DNA of 64,000 nt from Sphingomonas sp. PP-CE-1A-559 (GTDB lineage: Bacteria > Pseudomonadota > Alphaproteobacteria > Sphingomonadales > Sphingomonadaceae), in the NCBI RefSeq assembly GCF_004340965.1, contig NZ_SLYA01000010.1, positions 1 to 64,000 on the forward strand. The letters are read 5' to 3'. Positions within the stretch are counted from its first letter, which is position 1. Every line of letters starts with the position of its first letter. Below, one piece after another: positions 9,509 through 18,129 of the stretch. Both the position numbers and the translations under genes were made by a program. The notes under the pieces are model-generated. The model had not been told where the DNA came from, searched no databases, and worked only from the letters and a program-made list of their open reading frames with translations.

Positions 9509-12186
9509 CAGAACTGCGCCCGCACGCCGAACAGGATGGTGCGGCCGTAATTGTTGATCTCGCCGAACTGGATTTCCTTGTCGTTATAGCTGTAGCTGTT
9601 GGCGTTGGCGATGTTGATCGCCTCGACGCTGAAGGTCAGCGCGTTGGTGGCGCGCACCGATATGTTGCCGTCCAGCGTACCGAATGCCGCGACGAAGGTC
9701 GGCACCTGCGTGGTGCTGCCGACGCCCGACAGATATTTGTCGCGCCACGTATACGAGATGCGCGCCGCCAGCGGCCCCTTGTCGTAGAAGCCGACGACGT
9801 TGAAGCTGTTCTTCGACAGGCCGATCAGCTGGTCCTTGATCGGGCGCGCACCCGCCGTGTAGTTCGCCTGCACCGAGGTGTGGGTGTAGGACGCCTGGAC
9901 GCCAAGCCCGTCGAACGGCGCCGGCAGGAACGTGAAGACCTGGTTGTACGCCGCTTCGGCACCATAGACCTTGGCGCTGCCGCCGTTGACCTGCGTGCTG
10001 AGCAGCACCGTTCCGCGGCCTGGAATCTCGACGTTGATGTTCTGCGCGGTGATGTAGTCGTCCATCGCCTTGTAGAACAGCGCGCCGGTCAGCGATCCGG
10101 AGCGGTTGAAATACCATTCGAGCGAGCCGTCGAACTGGGTGGCGAGGAACGGCTGCAAGGCCGGGTTGCCACCGCTTGCCGTGGCCTGATCGGTAGAGAC
10201 GGTGATCTGCGGTGCGCTCTGCGTGACGTTCGGCCGCGTGAGCACGCGACTGGCGGCAAGGCGCCCGACCAGATCGCGAGTCAGCTCGGCGCGTAGGTTG
10301 AAGCTCGGCAACCAGTTGCTGAACGTCTGCGGAAAACGTGCCGGCGTGACGACGTTACCGGCAGTCAGATTGCCGCTCGCCAACTGATCGGTGTGGACGT
10401 AGCGCACGCCGACATTGCCGGTGACAGCCACGCTGCCGACCGGAAACGCATAGTCCGCACGGACATAACCGCCTGCCGTCTTCTCCGTCACGACGTAAGA
10501 AGCGCGCAGGTCGCCCGCCGACAGCGGGCTGTTGGCGATCGCGTCGGTGAACAGCTTGTCGTAGAACACGCTGGTGATCGGCACGAGCCAGGTCCGCGGG
10601 ATGTTGCCGCCGACGCCCGACAGGAAATCGTCGAACGGGAGCTGCTCGAAGCCATTGGGTGCGAAACCGGTCAGCGACGTGTTGGCCGCCGGGTTCACCG
10701 TGAAGTCGCGACGGCTATAGTCTCGCTTGCGCCAGTGATATTCGCCGCCCGCCGCCAGCTTGGTGATGAGGCCATCCATGTCGTGATCGACATCGAGCCG
10801 CCCGTAGGTGTCCCAGTCCTTGCTGTTCTTCGGCGCGATGTTGAACGGGTAGAGCGTGTAGTTGGCGGGATCCAGGACGTTGACCGGCGTGGTGATCGTC
10901 GGAGCCACCTTGTAGCCGCCCGACGAGTCATAGGTCAGCGGCGCGAAGAACTGGATACGGCTGCGCACCGTGCCCTCGGCGTAGCTGGGGTGATAGCTAT
11001 GCGCGAACGACCAGTTGGCGTTGGCGACGACGTTCCAGCCCTCAGGGGTCCAGGCCTGCTTCAGCCCCACCGTGATCAGATCGTGCCGGTTGAGGCTGTA
11101 TTCGCGCGTGCCCATGAAGCGCACGTCGTTGATCGTCGCCGCGACCACGCTATTGCCGTCGAGCTTGACCGAACCGGGCACCAGCACCGGCTTGTGACCG
11201 GCAACGCTGGCGTCGTCGGGATAGATATCGAGGCCATATTCGTCATAGGCGATGTCGAGCCGCGTCGCGAGCACGTCGAGCGTCGTCTCAAGCTCAGGGC
11301 TGGGCTTCCACTGCGCCGAGATCATGCCCGACAGGCGCTTGCGATCCTCGGTCTCCACAGTCGGCCGAGTGCGCCCCGGCGTGTAGAAGCCCTTGCCCAG
11401 CGCCGACGCGAACTTATCGAGATACCAGCCGGTGTTGTAGGAGCGGTCGTTGCGGACCTCCTTGCCCCAATATTGCGCGCCGGCGAGAATGCCGAACGTG
11501 CCGTCGTCGGTCTTGGCGCTGATCAACGCCGTGGCGTTGGGCTTCACCTTGTCGGTCAGCGTCGTGTAGGTGCCGCGCAGGTTCAGCGTGGTCTTGTTGC
11601 CGACGTCGAGCGGACGGAACGTCTTCACGTCGATATTGCCGCCCAGCGCGCCCTCGGTCATGTCCGACGTCGGCGTCTTGACCACGTCGATCTGCGACAC
11701 GAACTCGGCCGGCAGCATCTCGAACCGGAACTGGCGACCGTTGGCCCCGCCATTCTCGATCAGGTCGTTGATCGCCACTGGGCGTCCGTTGAGCAGCGTG
11801 CTCTGGAACTGCGGACCCAAGCCACGGACGCTGACGTACAGCCCCTCGCCGCGGGGGCGCGTGATGGTGACGCCTGGAATGAGTTGGAGCGCCTCCGCCA
11901 CGTTCTGCGCCGGAAACTTGCCGATGTCGGTCGCGTTGATCGCATCCACGCCGTAGCCTGCCTGCCGCTTGGTCTCGGTCGCCGCGGCGAGGCTTCGCGC
12001 ATAGGAGCCGGTAACGACGATATCCCCTGTCGTGTCCGCGTCTGGAATGCCGGCGGTATCAGTGGCGCGGGTTTGCCCCGTGCTGGATGCGCTAGCGCTG
12101 GTCTGCGCGTTAGCCGAATGCGTTGCGCCCAGAGCCGCAAGCGTAAGCGGCAGCGTCGCCCAAAGCAGGCGCGAATGTTTCAACAT
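9508..12186 (-). CDS. TonB-dependent outer-membrane receptor
   Basis: An 892-residue TonB-dependent receptor. Signal peptide residues 1-27; a TonB-box-like stretch DIVVTGSYARS near 54-65; plug domain with VAEALQLIPGVTITRPRGEG and VSVRGLGPQFQSTLLNGRP; then a long beta-barrel ending in the usual aromatic residue (VRAQF). The plug type matches the large Caulobacter/Xanthomonas group of receptors used for plant-derived substrates. It is the first gene of the operon with the phospholipase and phytase genes, so its ligand is likely an inositol phosphate, a phytate-metal complex or a phospholipid head group. That ligand assignment is inference from context. Confidence 0.9.
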   Translation of the reverse strand: MLKHSRLLWATLPLTLAALGATHSANAQTSASASSTGQTRATDTAGIPDADTTGDIVVTGSYARSLAAATETKRQAGYGVDAINATDIGKFPAQNVAEALQLIPGVTITRPRGEGLYVSVRGLGPQFQSTLLNGRPVAINDLIENGGANGRQFRFEMLPAEFVSQIDVVKTPTSDMTEGALGGNIDVKTFRPLDVGNKTTLNLRGTYTTLTDKVKPNATALISAKTDDGTFGILAGAQYWGKEVRNDRSYNTGWYLDKFASALGKGFYTPGRTRPTVETEDRKRLSGMISAQWKPSPELETTLDVLATRLDIAYDEYGLDIYPDDASVAGHKPVLVPGSVKLDGNSVVAATINDVRFMGTREYSLNRHDLITVGLKQAWTPEGWNVVANANWSFAHSYHPSYAEGTVRSRIQFFAPLTYDSSGGYKVAPTITTPVNVLDPANYTLYPFNIAPKNSKDWDTYGRLDVDHDMDGLITKLAAGGEYHWRKRDYSRRDFTVNPAANTSLTGFAPNGFEQLPFDDFLSGVGGNIPRTWLVPITSVFYDKLFTDAIANSPLSAGDLRASYVVTEKTAGGYVRADYAFPVGSVAVTGNVGVRYVHTDQLASGNLTAGNVVTPARFPQTFSNWLPSFNLRAELTRDLVGRLAASRVLTRPNVTQSAPQITVSTDQATASGGNPALQPFLATQFDGSLEWYFNRSGSLTGALFYKAMDDYITAQNINVEIPGRGTVLLSTQVNGGSAKVYGAEAAYNQVFTFLPAPFDGLGVQASYTHTSVQANYTAGARPIKDQLIGLSKNSFNVVGFYDKGPLAARISYTWRDKYLSGVGSTTQVPTFVAAFGTLDGNISVRATNALTFSVEAINIANANSYSYNDKEIQFGEINNYGRTILFGVRAQF

Positions 12187-12770
12187 GTCGAGTATTCTCC
12201 CCCGGACCGACCGGTCCGAACGAGCGGGGCTCTAGGACGCGGATGTTGCGGGCTGGCGGCATTATAGTTTCACTGCCGTTACGGTTTTACTTCCGACGTG
12301 TTGCATGACGATTTTTACACGCGCCTGCGGACACCGGAGCCGCCCAACCGACGCTAGGCTGACAAGGGTTTGATGAGCACGCACATTTTCGTGCGAAGGT
12401 TCGGCGATGGCACTGGAACGAGACCAGGGACATGGCTGACGCAGCAGCCTCAGCTCAGGTCATCACATCCCGAGGCCCCTGCATTTGGAATAAATCTTTT
12501 TCTGGTTGATCAGGCGATTCCACAGTCAAACCACTTGAAATATTATCGTCACGGATCCGTCAGGACCGATCCCAGTTTATTCAGCCACGGCTCGCTATAA
12601 TTCTGCCTTCACTAAAATGTATCAGGCCGCTATTTCCGTTTATCTCTTTGAGAATTAGCAATATTATCAAACAGGAAAACCAGCGTTATAGTAAATTGGA
12701 AATAAGTGACCGCCAATATTAACCTATTGATGTAAGATTTAGGCGAGGGTTCGGAAACAAGGAGTTCCCG
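12187..12770. other. divergent intergenic region, TonB receptor / cellulose operon
   Basis: A 584-base region between two divergent operons; no convincing gene. On the minus strand a TATAAT-like hexamer lies near 12262-12267 and could be the -10 of the receptor promoter, though I see no good -35. The part from about 12600 to 12750 is clearly AT-richer than its surroundings and probably carries the promoter of the cellulose operon. An AAGGAG ribosome site sits at 12759-12764. Confidence 0.5.
12203..12218. promoter_or_regulatory. perfect palindrome in receptor leader
   Basis: CGGACC-GACC-GGTCCG is a perfect 6-bp inverted repeat 17 bases before the receptor ATG. It lies where a repressor could bind or where a leader hairpin could mask the ribosome site. 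It may control the phospholipase/phytase operon. Confidence 0.4.
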
Positions 12771-13064
12771 ATGCGACCCGATGCCAAGGCACTATTAGCA
12801 AGACTGGGACAGCGCGATTTCCAGTATCGCCAGTTCGCCGACCCAATTGCCGATGTCGAGCCGTGGCCGTTGTTTGCGGCATTGCTGGAGGATGAGCGCG
12901 TCGTCGGTCGCGCGGAACGTGCGACGGAGGAAAGGACACCCGCCAAGAACTTCTTGAGCGATTACGATAACTTATCGGTACGCGGCGAGCCCGGTCAGCG
13001 CCACGGCGGCAGCCTGCGCGCGTTCCTGTCCGGCCTTTCCGACGACCATAGGGAGCGCCGTTGA
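12771..13064 (+). CDS. cellulose biosynthesis BcsP/BcsR-like small protein
   Basis: A 97-residue soluble protein at the head of the cellulose operon. The stretch QYRQFADPIADVEPWPLFAALL resembles the short conserved block of BcsR/BcsP proteins, which work with BcsQ to localise and activate the synthase. The remaining half is low in recognisable motifs. The start is supported by an AAGGAG ribosome site six bases upstream; the stop overlaps the bcsQ start by one base (TGATG). Assignment rests on this short block plus position in front of bcsQ, so the family name is probable rather than certain. Confidence 0.72.
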   Translation: MRPDAKALLARLGQRDFQYRQFADPIADVEPWPLFAALLEDERVVGRAERATEERTPAKNFLSDYDNLSVRGEPGQRHGGSLRAFLSGLSDDHRERR

Positions 13065-13780
13065 TGCCGTTGATCCTGTGCCACTCACCCGTCGGCGGCG
13101 CCGGGACCACGTTCCTGACTGCGTGTCTCGCACTTGGTCTCGCCGCACGGGGGCACGACGTCTCGGCGATCGATTTTACGCATGCCGATGCGCTCAAGCT
13201 GTTCTTCGGGATGCTCCCCGCGCAGGAAATTCCGGCGATGACCGATGCCACGACCGAAGGCATCGTCGTCGACGGGGTCGAATTGCTGTCGGGCTATGCC
13301 GCCGTCCAGAGCGGCGCATTCGGACGGTTGATCGCGCGGTCGGGCGCGTCGCCGTTCGACAGCGGGCGGATCGTGCTGGCCGATGTTGCCTCTGCGGACC
13401 TCGCGCTGAAGACCAGCCTTTTTCCACACGCCGCGCTGCACCTGTGCACGCTCGTGCCGCAGCCGACATCGCTCGCGGCGTTGGCGAAGGTCCAGCCGGG
13501 CACGCCGACGATTGACCTCGAACAGACCGTGTTCGTGCTCAACCAGGTCGACGACACGCGCAAATTGTCGCGCCATTCGCAGATCTTCCTGCGTGCGCTG
13601 TTCGGCGACAATCTGATCGCGACGGTCCGCCGCGACGAGGCGGTGAACGAGGCGCTGGCGTCGTTCCAGCCGATCGCGCGCTACGCCAAGCAGAGCGTGG
13701 TGCTCCCCGATCTTGCCGCGATGACCATCGCGATCGAGGCGCGATGCGGCCTCGTCGCCGCCACGGAGCCTGCGGAATGA
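13064..13780 (+). CDS. bcsQ: cellulose biosynthesis protein BcsQ (ParA/MinD-like ATPase)
   Basis: A 238-residue P-loop ATPase of the MinD/ParA superfamily. The nucleotide-binding loop near the N-terminus is GGAGTTF, lacking the usual lysine of ParA (GGxGKT), as is typical of BcsQ proteins, where GGVGTT is common. The rest of the fold shows VSAIDFTHADALKLFFG and a C-terminal KQSVVLPDLAAMTIAIEARC. In enterobacteria BcsQ is needed for cellulose synthesis and for placing the complex at the pole. ATG at 13064 was chosen because it overlaps the previous stop; a TTG one codon earlier is possible. Its stop overlaps the bcsAB start (ATGA). Confidence 0.87.
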   Translation: MPLILCHSPVGGAGTTFLTACLALGLAARGHDVSAIDFTHADALKLFFGMLPAQEIPAMTDATTEGIVVDGVELLSGYAAVQSGAFGRLIARSGASPFDSGRIVLADVASADLALKTSLFPHAALHLCTLVPQPTSLAALAKVQPGTPTIDLEQTVFVLNQVDDTRKLSRHSQIFLRALFGDNLIATVRRDEAVNEALASFQPIARYAKQSVVLPDLAAMTIAIEARCGLVAATEPAE

Positions 13781-16700
13781 CGCGCGGATCGGTCCGCAAG
13801 GCGTTTCGCGCCGATACGCTAGGCATCGTCGTCGCAGCGCTGTTGACGCTGGTTGTCGTCACCGTCCCGCTCGACCTGAAGTCGCAGTGGATCTTCGCGG
13901 GCGTATCGATCCTGGGCGCGATCGTGCTCGGCCGGTCGAAGTCGCGTCGTGGGACGCTGGTACTCGCCTTGCTGTCGCTTGTCGTATCGACGCGCTATCT
14001 GTTCTGGCGGACCACCGCGACGCTCGAATTCGAAAGCGCGCTGGGCACCATATTGGGCATGGGTCTGTACCTCGCCGAGCTTTACGCGTGGGTCATCCTC
14101 GCGCTAGGCGTCCTCCAGACCGCGTGGCCGCTCGATCGCCAGTCGGTCGAACCGGAGGGCGAGCCGCACGAATGGCCGACCGTCGACGTCTACATCCCGA
14201 CCTATAACGAAAGCCTGGAGATCGTCCGGACGACCGTGCTCGCGGCGCTCGACATGGATTATCCGCGCGATCGCTATCACGTCTACCTGCTCGACGACGG
14301 TCGCCGGCCAGAATTCCGGGCGTTCGCACGATCGGTCGGCTGCGGCTACATCACGCGCGCCGACAACAACCATGCGAAGGCGGGCAACCTCAACGCGGCG
14401 ATGTCGAATACCGAGGGGTCGCTGATCGCGATCTTCGACTGCGATCACGTGCCGACGCGCGCCTTCCTGCAGATGACGGTCGGCTGGTTCCAGCGCGACA
14501 AGAAACTCGCGCTCGTCCAGACGCCGCATCACTTCTATTCGCCCGATCCGGTTCAGCGCAACCTGGGCTCGGTCCGCGACCTGCCGGGCGAAGGCGACCT
14601 GTTCTACGGCGCGGTCCAGCGCGGCAACGACCTGTGGGATGCTGCCTTCTTCTGCGGATCGTGCGCGATCATCCGCCGCGAGGCTCTTGCCGACACCAAC
14701 GGGTTCGCGTTCGAGACCGTCACCGAGGACGCGCATACCGCGCTCCGCCTGCAACGGATGGGTTGGTCGACCGCGTATCTCGGCATCCGCCTGTCGGCTG
14801 GGCTCGCGACCGAGCGACTCGTGCTGCACATCGGCCAGCGCATCCGCTGGGCACGCGGGATGACGCAGATCCTGCGTATCGACAATCCACTGTTCGGGCG
14901 TGGCCTCAGCCTTCAGCAGCGGTTTTGCTACCTCAACGCGATGCTGCACTTCCAGTTTCCACTGCCGCGCATCGCCTTCCTGACCAGCCCGCTGGCGTAC
15001 CTTATTCTCGGCGAGAACATCATCCACGCCTCCGCCGGTATGATCTTCGCCTATGCCGCGGCGCATCTCTACTGCGCGCAGGTCTCGGGCGGACGGTTGC
15101 AGGGCGGCGATCGCCGGCCGTTCTGGGGCGAAGTGTACGAGACGATCCTGGCGTTCCACCTCGTTCGGCCGACCGTCGTCACGCTGTTCAGACCGCACGG
15201 CGGGAAGTTCAACGTCACCGACAAGGGCTCGCTGCTCGACAAGACGCATTTCGACACCGCGACTGCGCGCCCACACCTGATCTGCATCGGCCTGGTGCTG
15301 TTCGGCATCGCCTTCGGGTGCGTCAAATATTTCTTCTTCGCGCATCTGTTCAACATCCAGGGCGATACGCTGGTGCTGAACACGGTGTGGGCGGTCTTCA
15401 GCCTCGTCATCCTGCTCGCTGCCGTGTCGGTCGCGCGCGAGACGCGGCAGGTCCGCGAATATATCCGCATCCCCGTCCAGTTGCCGGCGACGCTCTATTT
15501 CGCCGACGGCCACGTCGTCGACGCGGAGACGATCGACCTGTCGATGGGCGGGCTTGCGATCACCGCGCCACCGAGCGTGACGCTCGCCGACCGCGAGGTC
15601 ACCCACGTCGCGCTGCCGATGGGTGATGAAATCCTCACGCTCCCCGTCCAGACGCAACGCGTCGACAAGAACATGGCCACCATGCGGTTTCTGGAACTCG
15701 ACATGCTTCAATTACGTCAACTCGTCCGCGCCGTCATGGGCCGCAACGATGCCTGGGAACCGGAAGCGCCCCGCGCTCCGATCTCGACGCTTCGATCGCT
15801 CCGCGACATCCTGGTCGTCGATCTCGTCACGCTGAAGCGTCTGCTCGGCTTCAACCGCGCCGAACGTCGCCGCGAGCGCACCCGGCTCAAGGCCGCGACC
15901 GCCGCGCTGGCCGCTGCCGCGCTGGTGATGAGCGTCGGCCTGCCGCAGCCGGTCGCGGCCCAGGCGCCGGCCGTACCGGTGTCCGCACCCGAAGCACCGG
16001 GCGGTATCCGGCAAGAGCGCCTGACGCTGCGCGACCTCCGCATCCGTAGCGCGATCCGGCTTGCCGGCACCCGCGGCGAGATCGCGATCCCGTTCGGGCT
16101 TCGCAGCAACGAGGTCGTCACGGCCGCCAACCTGACACTTGCGCTCGCCTGGTCGCCCGCATTGCTCCCCGATCTCAGTCAGTTCGTAGTAATGCTGAAC
16201 GGCGAAGTCGTCCGCACGGTTCGGCTCACACCCGACGGTGCCGGCGGCCAGCAACTCACCATGGCGGTCAATCCCGCGCTTTTCCTGCCGGGCGACAACC
16301 AGCTCAACCTGCGCCTGATTGGTCACTACACCCGCGATTGCGAGGATCCGTTCCACAGCTCGCTCTGGGCGAACGTCAGTAATACGCGCTCGGCGCTCGA
16401 CCTGACGATCCAGCGTCTGCCGCTCGGGCCTGACCTCACCCGCCTGCCATCGCCATTCTTCGATCGCGCCGACAATCTGCCGCTCAACCTGCCGTTCGTG
16501 TTCGGTGCGGCGCCGTCGAATGGCGAACTCGAGGCCGCGGCCAGCGTCGCATCCTGGTTCGGACGGCTGGCCAGCTATCGCGGGTTCGCGTTCAAGCCGA
16601 GCTATGGCCGCATCCCGCGCGGCAATGCGATCGTGTTCCTGCGTCCCGGTATGCGCGTGGGCAACTACGTGCCCAATATTGCCGGGCCATCGGCACAGGT

Positions 16701-18129
16701 AATCCGCAATCCGTTCGACGGTTTCGGCCAGCTGCTGCTGGTGATGGGTCGCGATGAGCGCGAACTGAAACTCGCCGCCGCCGCGCTCGCCACGGGCCGC
16801 GGCACGATCGGTGGCGCCGCGGCGTCGTTCGACGGTGTCCGCATCCCGACCTATGCGCGCTACGCCGCACCCCGCTGGCTCCGCTCGGACCGTGCCGTCA
16901 AACTGGGCGAGATCATGGACCCCCGCGCGCTGCAAGGCGTCGGCCTGCCGCCGGGCCCGCTCACCGCGGCGTTCCGGACCGCACCCGACCTGTTCTTCTG
17001 GCCACGGGGCGGGGCATCGCTCGACCTGCGCTATCGCTATCCGTCGGCGACATGGCTCGACCGGCGTGCGTCGCGTCTCGATATCTCGATCAACAACCAG
17101 TATCTACGGACGCTCCCGCTCGCCGGCGCAGCTTGGTGGAAGGCGCTGATCGGCGGCCAGGACGGCGCATCGTCAAGCCAGGCAAGGGCCAAGGTCGAAC
17201 TGCCGAACTACAATCTGTTCGGCCAGAACGAACTGATCTTCGATTACAACCTGATCCTCGGCACCAAGAAGAAGTGCGAGGGCACGCTGCCCGAGAACGT
17301 CCATGTCGCGATCGACCCGGACAGCGCGATCGACCTGGCGCACGCCTATCATGCGCAGCGGATGCCGAGCCTCGCGACCTTCGCGAACGCAGGCTATCCG
17401 TTCACGATCAGTCCCGACTTGGCCGAGACCGTCGTCGTCGTCCCCGCCTCGCCCGACCTGGGTATCGTCGAGGCCTTCCTGGCGATGATGGGCCGCTTCG
17501 GCGACTCGACCGGTGCCGCGACGACGGGCGTTACCGTCACGCAGGCCGCGGACGGCGATCGGTTGGAAGGCCATGACGTGCTGGTCATCGGTATCCCACG
17601 GACCGCCGGCGCGACCGCGCTGTTCGCCGGTGCGCCTGTGCGGATCGAGAATGGCAGACTGCGCGTTGTCGAACGCAATCCAATCGAACGCGTCTTCGGG
17701 CTGATCTCGCCTTATGGCGAGAGCGACGTCGGCGAGACCAACGCGTTCCTGACCACGGCCGAACGGTTCAACGGGTACGTCAGCTTCCGTTCGCCCTATG
17801 ATGCGGCGCGGACGGTGGTGGCGGTAATGAGCACCAATACTGCCGACCTGCCCGAACTGGTCCAGGGTCTCGCCGAACAGCGGATCAATGCGCAGGTCCA
17901 GGGTGATTTGTCGGTGACCAATGGCGAGGGCATGCGCAGCTTTGCGGTCGGCCAGACCTATTGGTCGGGATCGCTGCCGGTGTGGATGCGGATCGGCTGG
18001 TGGTTCAGCGAGCGGCCGTTACTGATGGCGCTGAGCGGGTTGCTAATCGCGCTGCTACTGGCAGGGCCGTTGTACCTACTGCTGGTGCGCCAGCAACGTC
18101 GCCGGCTCGGGTCGGAGGACGCGGCATGA
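13777..18129 (+). CDS. bcsA: cellulose synthase, fused catalytic BcsA and BcsB subunits
   Basis: A 1450-residue fusion of BcsA and BcsB, as known from Komagataeibacter AcsAB. It polymerises UDP-glucose into beta-1,4-glucan and pushes it through the inner membrane. The BcsA half has N-terminal helices, then GT2 motifs: LLDDG (D173), the DxD motif FDCDH (D221 and D223), TED at 316-318 and QRIRW at 354-358. A PilZ domain follows, with REYIR (R560, R564) and DLSMGG (D587), so c-di-GMP activation is expected. A hydrophobic AAALVMSVGLPQPVAAQ segment near residue 710 begins the periplasmic BcsB half, which ends in a C-terminal membrane helix (about 1415-1440). No stop or shift lies between the halves. 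Confidence 0.95.
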   Translation: MTRGSVRKAFRADTLGIVVAALLTLVVVTVPLDLKSQWIFAGVSILGAIVLGRSKSRRGTLVLALLSLVVSTRYLFWRTTATLEFESALGTILGMGLYLAELYAWVILALGVLQTAWPLDRQSVEPEGEPHEWPTVDVYIPTYNESLEIVRTTVLAALDMDYPRDRYHVYLLDDGRRPEFRAFARSVGCGYITRADNNHAKAGNLNAAMSNTEGSLIAIFDCDHVPTRAFLQMTVGWFQRDKKLALVQTPHHFYSPDPVQRNLGSVRDLPGEGDLFYGAVQRGNDLWDAAFFCGSCAIIRREALADTNGFAFETVTEDAHTALRLQRMGWSTAYLGIRLSAGLATERLVLHIGQRIRWARGMTQILRIDNPLFGRGLSLQQRFCYLNAMLHFQFPLPRIAFLTSPLAYLILGENIIHASAGMIFAYAAAHLYCAQVSGGRLQGGDRRPFWGEVYETILAFHLVRPTVVTLFRPHGGKFNVTDKGSLLDKTHFDTATARPHLICIGLVLFGIAFGCVKYFFFAHLFNIQGDTLVLNTVWAVFSLVILLAAVSVARETRQVREYIRIPVQLPATLYFADGHVVDAETIDLSMGGLAITAPPSVTLADREVTHVALPMGDEILTLPVQTQRVDKNMATMRFLELDMLQLRQLVRAVMGRNDAWEPEAPRAPISTLRSLRDILVVDLVTLKRLLGFNRAERRRERTRLKAATAALAAAALVMSVGLPQPVAAQAPAVPVSAPEAPGGIRQERLTLRDLRIRSAIRLAGTRGEIAIPFGLRSNEVVTAANLTLALAWSPALLPDLSQFVVMLNGEVVRTVRLTPDGAGGQQLTMAVNPALFLPGDNQLNLRLIGHYTRDCEDPFHSSLWANVSNTRSALDLTIQRLPLGPDLTRLPSPFFDRADNLPLNLPFVFGAAPSNGELEAAASVASWFGRLASYRGFAFKPSYGRIPRGNAIVFLRPGMRVGNYVPNIAGPSAQVIRNPFDGFGQLLLVMGRDERELKLAAAALATGRGTIGGAAASFDGVRIPTYARYAAPRWLRSDRAVKLGEIMDPRALQGVGLPPGPLTAAFRTAPDLFFWPRGGASLDLRYRYPSATWLDRRASRLDISINNQYLRTLPLAGAAWWKALIGGQDGASSSQARAKVELPNYNLFGQNELIFDYNLILGTKKKCEGTLPENVHVAIDPDSAIDLAHAYHAQRMPSLATFANAGYPFTISPDLAETVVVVPASPDLGIVEAFLAMMGRFGDSTGAATTGVTVTQAADGDRLEGHDVLVIGIPRTAGATALFAGAPVRIENGRLRVVERNPIERVFGLISPYGESDVGETNAFLTTAERFNGYVSFRSPYDAARTVVAVMSTNTADLPELVQGLAEQRINAQVQGDLSVTNGEGMRSFAVGQTYWSGSLPVWMRIGWWFSERPLLMALSGLLIALLLAGPLYLLLVRQQRRRLGSEDAA

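Noticed and set aside
10393..12267. 624-codon plus-strand open frame opposite the TonB receptor
   Set aside because: Typical antisense shadow of a high-GC gene; no motif and no ribosome site.
12370..12600. 76-codon open frame in the intergenic region before the cellulose operon
   Set aside because: No ribosome site, no motif, and its composition is not coding-like.
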